Assembly (NCBI GenBank): GCA_003116875.1
Contig: BCKT01000011.1
Location: forward strand, 186,001 to 250,000
Length of the DNA: 64,000 bases
Direction of reading: 5' to 3'
Source of the DNA: Takashimella koratensis
Taxonomy: Eukaryota > Basidiomycota > Tremellomycetes > Trichosporonales > Tetragoniomycetaceae
A model generated the notes under the pieces. That model was not told where the DNA came from and did no database searches. It saw only the letters and a program-made list of their open reading frames with translations. This document shows, one piece after another, positions 45,274 through 54,200 of the stretch; position 1 is the stretch's first letter; each line of letters starts with the position of its first letter. Made by a program: the position numbers and the translations under genes.

Positions 45274-47845
45274 TTACCAGGTTGATGCATGGGTGAACAG
45301 AAGCTCTTGATCCTGGCCAAAAGGGTCGAGCTCGGTGACGGATTGCGATGCGCTTGTCCTCGCGCCTTGGGTCGGTTGATACCACGGATTCAGGTCGACT
45401 TGTGAGGAAGGCTGTTCTGGCTCCAGCCCCAGCTGTCGCATGTCACCCAATGAAGTGGTTGGAATGCTGTTGAAGAGCTTGTCAAAGTCGAACGACTGGG
45501 CAAACGAAATGTCTAGGAGACCCTCGGACGGAGCGTCTTCTGGTTCAGCGGTCTGTTTCGGCCTTGCAGCAAGGAGGCGAGACAAGAGGACATTTTGAGA
45601 GGCGGGAAGGTGGTCGGGAGTCATAGCGGCGCGAGCTAGCATGTCTGCAGCTCTTCGGACGAGCGTGATAATCCGCTGTGATTCATCCTGCTGGTTGGAA
45701 GCCTGGAGTTGAGTCACTTTGAGAGCAGAAACACCGGCGTAGGTGAGAGCCGTGAACACAAAGTCTGGACAGCCTCGAAGGTACCCGGCAGTTTCTAGGC
45801 CTGTCTCGAACAGCTGAATCAGACGAACAGCAGATGTTTGATACTGCTCAAGTCAGCGACTGCAGTGCGGGAAGTACTTACGCCGACCAATGCTGCCGGG
45901 AAGTCAGCATCCCCTGGGACGTCCTGAACGCGCTGGAGGCCGAACGAATGAACGACCAGCCTCGCATAGCCTTCATAGATGCTCATGTTCGCCAGTGAGA
46001 TCGATTTCATCCTCTCCTCCGCAGCAAGAAGCTTGACGGTCGCGGTGCTGTTCTCGTGCCAGCTACGGAACTGACGGGCAAAGATGTGGACGATGTCGGG
46101 GAGGGCCGATGTCTGGCTGCCAAAGTTTCTGGGTTCGCCTGAGCTGTAGTCGAAGCCCTCGTTCCTGAACGAGTCCATCGCACGGGTGAGGATCATGGTC
46201 CATTCCTTTGATCGTCATGGTTAGCATAGGCATGATTGATGGCTTGTGGAGACTCACAGCCATGCTAGCTACCCAGACATCCTCGTTGCTCGGTGTATTG
46301 TGTCGCTTGATCAAATCCAAATAGAGCCTGATCGCGTTTTCTCCACGTACGCTCGCCGGCTTTCCAAGCTGGGCGGACAAAGTTCGATCGACGATGTAAC
46401 AGCATAGCCAAGTGCGCAGTATACTCCGGAAGATCCATTCGGGCAACTCGTCACGGGCTTGTTTGAGCAGGGCAACTCGATGCAGATTGATATCTATAGC
46501 TGTTCGTACGGCCAGGCCGACTCGCAACCAGGTCATATCCTGCTCAAAATGCTTAGGGCGCATGAGGCTACCCAAGATTAGCGTAATCTGAAATGGGTGA
46601 TTTGAGTGCTCACTTCCATTGAGCGTAAATAAGCTGCCCTTGGACGACCTGAGAGTCAGCTGACGATATACAGTAAGGCTCACGTCGATATTCTTCTCTT
46701 TCGGGAGCCGTTCCATTTCGAAGCGAGCAAAGCCCTTCTTGAGACGCTCCCACAAGACCACATGGAAGCCTCTGGCAGCCACGCAGCATACTGTGGCGTG
46801 AGCGGGAGATCCGACCTCAGCCGAGCAATACTTACTCGCATTAAACAAGAAGTTGTTTCGTCGTGCAATGTTCACTGGTGATGACTGTTCGGGGTCAAGA
46901 AGTGGGAAGTGTGGGTGCATCGATTTAAAGTAGATGTCGAAAAGCTGTTCCGCTCTGTTGATCAGCTGTCGAGTTCATTTATGCGTCGACCTACTCCTGA
47001 ACGCTGATGAGGGTGAGAATATGCGGAGCATCCTCCTTGAGCACTCGCTCCACTGGGGCGTAATATCCTCCGCCCGACTCGTGCTCGTCTTGAGAGGTGC
47101 CTTCGCTGAAGCCGGGGCTAACCGATATCGCTTGGGCGGAGACCATTGCGATACCGTCGCGTGTGCCACCATGAGCAGTCACCGAAGCCTCGGCGAGGAC
47201 AGACAATGGGTTAGGTGCATCACCAGGGAGTGGCAGGGTCGTAAGCTTGTCGTGGACCGGCGTTCGTATATTGGTCGGCGATGTGCCCGATCTCGGTGGG
47301 TCGATAGTGAGTGCGATTGGTAGAGTAGGATTTGATGACCATCTATTGTCGAAGAGCGACGAGTTGGACGGCCCACTAGCATTGATAGCTTCGTTATTCC
47401 TCCATATTGTAAAATCTTCTTCCCGGTCGCGATTGTGCTCCATCACATCCGCTACGTGCAGCGACGGGGTTAGGCGGGGAGTCTTGCTCGGGGGTCCTTC
47501 ACTCCCGTGCTCGTTTCCGTCCCCTAGCGGCCGACTGCGTCGTTTCTTGATCTTCCCACGAAGGCTAGGCAAGAACTCACACAGCTCTGGCTGCTTGAGA
47601 GACACACAGCGTGAACATGGATGGGATCCATCACATCGACATTTCTGACGGGCGCAGGAGGAACACGCCCTCTGAAGTCGGACGCCAGCATGGGTGAAAG
47701 CTGACGTGCTCGAACCAGGCTGCGCAGTCGCGGTTTGATTGTCACCGGGGTCGCCGGGAGTCTCGGGCGCTTGGAGCGACATGGTCGAGGGAGATACGTG
47801 GGTGAAGCGGACGCGGGGATCAGATGTTACGGGCTCATTCATCAT
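45274..47845 (-). CDS. Zn2Cys6 fungal transcription factor, candidate cluster regulator
   Basis: Zinc-cluster activator. The DNA-binding domain is near residue 60: ACSSCARQKCRCDGSHPC followed by SRCVSLKQPELC, with all six Cys in C-x2-C-x6-C-x5-C-x2-C-x8-C spacing. A basic linker follows (GKIKKRRSRPLG). The fungal-specific regulatory domain spans the middle: MHPHFPLLDPE, CCVAARGFHVVLWERLKKG, WLRVGLAVRTAIDINLHR, RTWLCCYIVDRTLSAQLGKP. The C-terminus is acidic and Gln/Asp-rich (LDISFAQSFDFDKLFNSI), a likely activation region. About seven introns. The start ATG at 47845 is followed directly by a second ATG. The stop at 45274 abuts a perfect gtaagt donor, so an extra 3' exon is possible. It lies between transaldolase and aldo-keto reductase, all on the minus strand. 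Regulation of the cluster is inferred from position and the shared motif. Confidence 0.9.
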
Positions 47846-47993
47846 GTTATCTTGGAGGGGGCCAGGCTCAATTTTCTGCCTGTTGGCGGTCGGCTATTTC
47901 TTCGCCGGCTCAAGCGGCCTTCCGGGTTCATTTCGGGTTCCTCCCCAGGCGGGGAAATGCATTTGTGGCACTTAGTCTACTCGTCCCCCACGT
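47846..47993. promoter_or_regulatory. Promoter of the Zn2Cys6 regulator
   Basis: 148 bases between the aldo-keto reductase stop and the regulator ATG, very rich in CGG/CCG triplets. It contains cgggttcat at 47923-47931 and a second cgggttc core at 47934-47940, which would allow autoregulation. Confidence 0.5.
47923..47931 (+). promoter_or_regulatory. CGGGYTCWT site 4
   Basis: cgggttcat, 78 bases upstream of the regulator start codon (gene on the minus strand); the 11-mer ccgggttcatt is identical to that in the MFS/dehydrogenase promoter. Confidence 0.5.
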
Positions 47994-49147
47994 CTAAGCA
48001 AACCAGTCCACGAAGCCCAGATCTGAGCCCCAGTCGGGTTTATTCATACGGTGCTGTTTCCCTTCTGCCGCCCAGCCGTCCATCGCGAGCATGTCCTCCG
48101 CCTCTAGCTTAATGACCCTCAAGTTTGACGCGATGCGGGCCGGAGAGACCGATTTGGGCAGGACGACAACGCCACGGTTGACTTGGTACGAGATAAGGAT
48201 GGTCGCTGGGCTCTCGCCGTACTTGTTTGCGATTGCCTTCAGCTCCGGGTCGCCAAGAAGGGGAGAGTCTAAGCAAGGAGAAGTGAGTAAACTCATGCAG
48301 CGGATCACTAGCAATGTTTGGGTCGAGCTTTACTCACCGGACGACCCCAAAGGCGAGTAAGCCTCCAGCAAGATGCCTTGTTCTGCGCAGTACTTCTTCA
48401 GCTCGTGTGCTGGGCAGTAAGGGTGCAGTTCGACTTGATTCACGGCAGGCACCACTGTCCAAGTCTCTTTGAGGTGCTCGATGTATGGGATAGAGAAGTT
48501 GAACAAGCCAATCGCCTTGGCCTTGCCAGAGCGATAGATGGCTTCCATCTGTTTCCAGGTGTCTCGTTGGTCCCATTCAACATCGACGTTGCGGGTCCCA
48601 TCCGGGCGGAGAGGCAAGAATGGGTGTGTTTCGTTCTAGGTCAATGAGCTTTCTGTCCTCCATTGGGCGTCTTGTTTTACTCACTGGGATCAGGCGCACC
48701 GGCCAATGAATCAGCTGCTCTCGTCAGCAAATGATGTTCCGTTCGTCATATTGCAAATTCAAACTTACGTAGAGGTCCACATAGTCGGTCTGAAGGGTTT
48801 GGAGCGTTTTCTCCAGTCCAGCAGCAACGTCATCGTGAAACAGAGACCAGAGTTTGCTGGTAATGAAGATCTCGGATCGGGGAATGCCACTGTCCTCGAT
48901 CCCTTCGCCTACTTCATTTTCGTTCTGATAAATGTACGCGCAGTCGAGATGACGATATCCTGCCTGAAGAGCGTGCTTGACGGCCTCTCGCACTTCTCCT
49001 GGTCTCGCCTTCCATGTTCCTGCGTGTGTATCCAGGATGAGTTAGAGAACTGAAGCGAAAGTGACAGTGCCGGAAATCGAACTCACCCAAGCCCACCGTG
49101 GGCACTCGAACACCGTTGTTCGAGACAAAGTGGGAAGCTGACTCCAT
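47994..49147 (-). CDS. Aldo-keto reductase, candidate sugar reductase
   Basis: NAD(P)H-dependent reductase, cytosolic, of the group that includes fungal xylose reductase and glycerol dehydrogenase. It starts [20 protein letters not shown]. The catalytic tetrad is visible: Asp and Tyr in [19 protein letters not shown], Lys in IFITSKLWS and His in [10 protein letters not shown]. Cofactor-side motifs [44 protein letters not shown] and [15 protein letters not shown] are intact. The C-terminus is [17 protein letters not shown]. Four or five introns; the first donor is at 49086. In the cluster it would supply the polyol oxidised by the zinc dehydrogenase. The specific sugar is not determined. Its promoter carries the inverted CGGGYTCWT pair. 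Confidence 0.92.
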
Positions 49148-49453
49148 AATCTGATAATGAGTAGGATTAGTATCAGCTTGACCAGATTCCCTCCATCTGC
49201 CAACTTCTTATGCTCGCAATAATGCTACTTTCCAAAAGCATCTCATTCGGGCTCTTCCCTCGGATTTCGGAATCGAAAAGAGCCCGAAGTCGAGCGAGCA
49301 TCGTCTAGCTCGATACCATACCCAAAAAAGTGTCTTCACAGTTCACCGTCAGTTCGCCATGCGCCGGAGGACAGGAGCACGGCAAAAAGTGTTGAACAGA
49401 TGTACAAACTATGAATGAACCAAGTCTCAAGTCGATTACTCTCAAGTCGCTGG
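49148..49453. promoter_or_regulatory. Aldo-keto reductase promoter region
   Basis: 306 bases. The notable element is the perfect inverted repeat at 49246-49288; the remainder shows nothing recognised. Confidence 0.5.
49246..49288. promoter_or_regulatory. Perfect 11-bp inverted repeat with two CGGGYTCWT sites (site 5)
   Basis: ttcgggctctt at 49246-49256 and its exact reverse complement aagagcccgaa at 49278-49288, separated by 21 bases that contain cggatttcgg. It is 100-140 bases upstream of the aldo-keto reductase ATG. Inverted half-sites with fixed spacing are the usual target form for dimeric Zn2Cys6 proteins. Confidence 0.55.
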
Positions 49454-49765
49454 CTAGCCCGCTCCCTCTCCCTCTTCCCCGCTCACTGTCACAGTCCGTG
49501 AATACCACGCTTCTGCGGTGCGCCGTAGATCGTTGGTACGCTTGAAGGCAGAGAGTCGAAGTTCTTCTTGTCCAGCCCACAGTTTGAGCTGCTCCAAGTG
49601 TGTCGGCTCTAGTTCTGCCCATAACCGTGATCGAACGTCGCCGGGAACGTGCAACTGAATGCCGTCTTGTGGGATTCTCGTTGCCAGTGGTGCCAGGTCA
49701 CACAGAATGCGGGAAGTAATCTGGGAGTCCTGTCCCCAAAGAGCACCAATCGCCAAGAGGTTGTA
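49454..49765 (-). pseudogene. Tandem paralog family, copy III (5'-truncated)
   Basis: Only the C-terminal module is present: YNLLAIGALWGQDSQITSRI, then LCDLAPLATRI and a charged tail, aligned with YNSLALGALSGQEEAVTSKL and IAGLRPLVSHI of copy II. It begins right after the copy II stop, in the same frame across two stop codons, so it looks like a partial tandem duplication of about 300 bases. No start codon or N-terminal module. Confidence 0.55.
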
Positions 49766-49783
49766 GTGTCATGCGGTGAGGTC

Positions 49784-50397
49784 CTAGTCGTAATACAACT
49801 CATTGAGCCGATCTCTCTCTTTGTCGGCAAGCTCTTCGATTTCGACACAAGGATTGGACTTTGACAGCGTTTCCCAGGTGGAATCGGGAACTTTGCCGTT
49901 GAATTCCCAAAAGCCCATCTCGTTGTAGTGAATGTGCGAGACAAGGGGTCGGAGGCCCGCGATGAGTTTCGAAGTGACTGCCTCCTCTTGACCGCTCAAA
50001 GCGCCAAGAGCGAGACTGTTGTACTGTAGCTCAAAGCGAGGGCGGCTCGTGGATCCTTCGGATCTACCAACCATTTCCTGTGGCTGCCGAGGAGCTTGCG
50101 AGAGTTGAGCTCTTGAGTGTTTAACGTGTCGTCGGAATCACGAAGTCAGGTGCGGCTCTTGCCCAACGAACGAAGGGTGTCAAGAGGTTTTTCCTCTCAA
50201 GTGCTCAAGAGACCTGCCCTTAAAAATCTGGGAATTTCGTATTCGTTGATTGCCGTGGTGGGCAACAGGTCTGACGCGTAGGAGATTTTGAGCTTGTCGG
50301 CAGCGGTGAGTTGCGAAGCAGAAGAGGAAAACAGAATGGGGTGAGGGGCGGACTCCGGGACTGTCGACTCGTTCGACGTTGGTTCATCCACCGTCAT
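49784..50397 (-). pseudogene. Tandem paralog family, copy II (interrupted)
   Basis: Starts at ATG 50397 with HPILFSSSASQLTAADKLKI, matching HELMFSSSIDNLTTADKLKI of copy I, and stops at 50197. The middle part survives in shifted frames (SRKLLGSHRKWLVDPKD, as QMLRFIRLTGRYTRCKE). The C-terminal module is again open (49784-50074: LQYNSLALGALSGQEEAV, LIAGLRPLVSHIHYNEMGFW). At least one frame change and stops lie between, with no consensus intron found. Family not recognised. Confidence 0.55.
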
Positions 50398-50973
50398 CGC
50401 GGGAAGTTGGAAAGGTACACGGTGTCGACGGGAGGCATTCGATTTGTGGTTTATTTCGCAAAGAGCACTCCGAGGGGGGAGAGAGGGGGAAGGGGATGAA
50501 GAGAGAGAACAACAGAGTAATCGAGCGTATATGTCCTCCCCTGAACACAGGTTATTTGTTCAACTGGAGCCGCGCCTTCCGAGGTTTGGTCAGTGGAGCT
50601 ACAGCCCGAGGCTGGTCCACAGAAAGGATCAAAAGCTGCTGTGTCGCCAACGACCAGCACGATAGACAAAACAGTGGTAACGCTTGCCAATTTTCACATG
50701 ACCTGTAAAAATCTTTGAATTTTCCCCTCCCAAGTCCCACTGCGCCACTCGCTCTCACTTGTCTTTCGCTCCTTTCCACCTCACTCCTCAGCCCCTATCC
50801 ACGTCCACAACCAGGTCTCACTTTCGCTTGTGGGAGCATAAAGAGGGTACTGTGTTGGGACAAGGGATGACAGGAAAGTCCAACCAAATATGGCGTTAAA
50901 AAAATCGAACATTCACTCCCCCCAAGAATCTGCTGGAGACCGAGAATGTACTGCGCATGGCTTCTCAAACCTC

Positions 50974-51690
50974 TCACTTCGAATCAGCAGACGGTGTTGA
51001 AGAAGAGTCTGCTCGCGGCACTGTTGAAACCCAATCACCTCTCGGCACTTCGGAAAATTTCTTGTGGAGTCGCTCTTTCTCCTGCTGCGCCATCTCCTCC
51101 AGCTGTTGAAATTTTTGCTCGTCGGCGGAAGCCACCCAGAAATCCTCAAGGGCTTCATTCTCGAACTCCCAATCGTCGCGACCGGCCTTGCGAATGCGAG
51201 AGACGAGGGGTCGTAGATCTTGTATGAGCCGAGAGGTGATCAGGGGATCCTGAACGTCATTGACAAGCTGGTTCTGAGCGTCCTGACCATCCTGATCCTA
51301 CTCGTTGTCCAGGAGGCCGGTTGCCATCGCCGAGTAGTACAGAGCGACGAGAAGTGGAGTGTGGATCGAAGCTTCCTTGCACCTGGTGTACCTGCCGGTG
51401 AGCCGAATGAACCGGAGCATCTGACCATCTCCTTGAGTCCGAACGTATTCGGTGCGTCTTCCGCCCCTTTTCGTTGACAGAAATGTCAAATTGTAGACGA
51501 CGGCGTTGTCTCCGGGGGTCGGCAACGAATTTTTATTGGCGAGAGAGAGTGCACGTGCAGCGGTGGTGACCAGAATCAGCTCGGAGACGTCGAGAATCTT
51601 TAGCTTGTCGGCGGTAGTCAAATTGTCGATCGAGGAAGAGAACATGAGCTCGTGCGTTTCTGCGTTAGTCGACGAGCTTGATTCCGGCAT
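50974..51690 (-). pseudogene. Tandem paralog family, copy I (nearly intact, one in-frame TAG)
   Basis: Most complete family member: ATG at 51690 (MPESSSSTNAETHELMFSSS), then a continuous frame to a TAG at 51298-51300, after which the same frame stays open and homologous to the family (DPLITSRLIQDLRPLVSRI, then a charged helix ending in VSTVPRADSSSTPSADSK) to a TGA at 50974. The lone TAG is the only defect; a 52-base GTAGGA...CAG intron there does not keep the frame. Without the stop it would be about 238 residues. The family is not recognised: no signal peptide, mainly helical, with an N-terminal module LTTADKLKILDVSELIL. It may be expressed truncated, read through or be recently dead. Confidence 0.55.
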
Positions 51691-52006
51691 CCTGATGCGA
51701 GGTTTGAGACGAATGGTTGTGATATGAGACCGATTCGCAGTGCGCTTGTTGAAGAGAGGGAGACGAAAGAAAGACAAGACGTAAATTCATTCCCACTACT
51801 CTCAACATACATGCGCGACTGGGTCTTCGCCTTCTGATTTCGTTGGCATGTGGAGCCCACAAAGGTCGTCCACATGAAGGATCGTTCACGTTTATGACGC
51901 CTTGGCCTAGCGAGGGTCTCCTATCACACAAACGGTGGCAGAGTGCCACTCTCCCTGGCTGCTATCTACACAGGTAAATCCTTCCCTAACCACCACCACC
52001 AACTCT

Positions 52007-53656
52007 TCACCCACTTCCACCCCTTATACTCCCTTGCCACCCATCCAACGCCTCTCCAACAGGGGTATTATACGTCGCCGTCACCTTTCCTTGAATAGCA
52101 GTCTTCAACGTTCCTTCCCACTCCTTCAACCACTGTCCCTCTTTCTTCCCTAAGAGTCGGTACACCCCCAGCGGGCCACGCTCGAGCGGGACGTCCACCG
52201 GGATCGTGTTGTTGTCTGCGTGGATCTGAGGCATACGAGCCGTTGCGGACTCGATTGTCTCAGAGGGGAAAGTGTTGGAGAGTGGGACGTAGCGCTTCAG
52301 GGCGTCTGTAAAGGTAGTCAGATGGTGATTGAGAGCTGGGAGGAGACGGGAGGGATAAAGAGCTCACGGTAGATCCGGACAACGTTGTATTCGTGAGGCT
52401 GAGGCTTCGGTTTAGGCTTGGAGTTGAACTTGGAGACTTCAATAGAAAAGCGCTTCTGAAGCGATGTCAGCACAGGATCCGAACCAGGGGAGGTAGTGAA
52501 CTCACCTTGACCTTTGGAGGCTCAAGGACCGGAGCAGCCGGGGCGACGAGGTAATCGTCGGTCCCCTTGAGCTTGATACTGACGGCCACGTACCCACTAT
52601 ACCTTACTGTGCGTGTATAGTTAATAATCGATGTCCTGAGCTGATCAAAGTCCCAACCCCATACGTATGCTTCGATCTTGAACGACTTGTCTGGGCTCGG
52701 GTCGTTGGTGTACGCCTCACACCAGTCGAGGAGAGTAGGCGAGCCAGTTGACGTCCCTTCGTCCGTCCCGTCCGTGGATCGGGGAGTGTGAGGGTGTAGA
52801 GCGTCGTACGCGCACCACCAGGGGATACCCTTTTGTAGGAACTTGTCGGACACTTGGGACGTCCTGTCGAGCTCGGCGGGGGTGAGCGCACGGCCAGGGA
52901 GGAAGTGGTCCTCTGGTGTGACCTTGCGGTCGGCTGAGACCTGTGGAGAGGAAGGAGAAGCGGAGGAAGATGGTGTGGAGGAGGAAGGCGCGGAAGACGC
53001 AGAGGTGAGAGGGGAGTTGAAGGTCTTGGCAAATGTCTGCTCGGGAGAACCTCGCTGAGTCGCTTGCCAAGGAAGCACCACGGCGATGTCGTTGTGACTG
53101 ACGTATGGGATCAAGTCACCGATATCGATCCGGATGTTGAAATCTTGACGACCATTGGTAGTTCCGATACAGTCGAGGTAGAGCTGAGGACGTTTCATGC
53201 CTTGGCGGTAGATGAAGTCGCGCAGGATCTTGGCTGGGAGTTGTTAGCGTGGGAACAGGTGGCCGTGTGAGGTTATGTGATGGAGGGAATGGCGACAGTA
53301 GAAGGTAGCATGGAAGAGGGAGGGGGAGACGGTGGAGGAAGGGGATTGAAGTGCTCACGGTCGTTAAGCGCCGGGTCGTAAGACGCGATCACGCCGTTCG
53401 ATGCCTGAGGCTGGGTCATGATCATCTGGTCGATACGCGTGATCTGGTCGGGGGTGCGATACCACCCTTTCTCCGCATTGGGCGGGGAGGTATAGAGATG
53501 CGCGACATCAGCCGGCGGCTGGAACCCGACTGCCGAGGCGGGAACGGGGGCCGGGGCGGTGGAGGGACCAGCAGGTGAGGCGGGGGGTAAGACGGAAGAG
53601 GAGGAGGGCTTGGAGTCGGCGGTCGAGTAAGCCGGAGGGGGGAGCTCTTCTGCCAT
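52007..53656 (-). CDS. Unrecognised, probably conserved protein
   Basis: Several exons; the first runs 53656-53359 and begins MAEELPPPAYSTADSKPSSS. It joins in phase to 53233 with the folded part ALNDPKILRDFIYRQGMKRP, QLYLDCIGTTNGRQDFNIRI, DIGDLIPYVSHNDIAVVLPW. A Ser/Pro-rich insert follows, then WWCAYDALHPHTPRS, FKIEAYVWGWDFDQLRTSII and YSGYVAVSIKLKGTDDYLVA. Further exons give RFSIEVSKFNSKPKPKPQPH, YNVVRIYRALKRYVPLS and a C-terminal block, GPLGVYRLLGKKEGQWLKEW to GWQGSIRGGSG. The pattern (PPAYS near the start, ordered core with many Trp and Tyr) suggests a cytosolic protein; I do not recognise the family. Splice joins at the 3' side are approximate. Confidence 0.7.
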
Positions 53657-53723
53657 GGTGGTGAGTGGTGAGTGGTGGGTGGTGGGTGGTGGGTGGTGGG
53701 TGGTGGGTGGTGGGTGCGGGGGT
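53657..53723. repeat. (GGTGGGT)n tandem repeat at the 5' UTR of the 52007-53656 gene
   Basis: About six perfect ggtgggt units plus degenerate gtggtgagt units lie directly against the start codon of the minus-strand gene. In its transcript the leader reads as CCACCCA repeats. The plus strand has regular GGG runs and could form a G-quadruplex. Confidence 0.85.
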
Positions 53724-54200
53724 GAGTGGGAAGCGACGAATGATGGAGTGGGCGGATGGGAAGTGGTCGTCGAGGTGTGGTTGTGGTTCTGGGTGGCAAA
53801 GTAAACAGGGGTCCTTTGGGTGAATCAGTCGGATAGTCGGATGGAGATGCACATCCATCCGTAGGCTATATAAGCATACGCCCGTTATCTCAACTCGACC
53901 CGCTCCGACCATCTCGGCACTTGTGCTCGCTCCGGCCGAAGCCTGAACCCTCCGCTCCTCTCCCTTGCTGCTTGCTCTTGAGTCTTGCATTGTCCCTTGC
54001 CAATGCTGTCAATTGTCACTTGCGAGTCACCGTCACCGAGTGACCATGGCGCCACTAGTCTAGGGTCAGGGTCATCCCAGGCACGGTCCTACTCTCCCCT
54101 CACCACCGCATCGCATCTTCATCTTCATCTTTTTTCCTCTCTTCTTCCCTTTGACTCATTCACCAACACCGCCCCATCCATTGCCGCGCTTGCCGATACC

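Noticed and set aside
51298..51351. GT-AG intron hiding the in-frame TAG of copy I
   Set aside because: The 52-base GTAGGA...CAG option shifts into a frame with an immediate stop; a 19-base option is too short and also out of phase.
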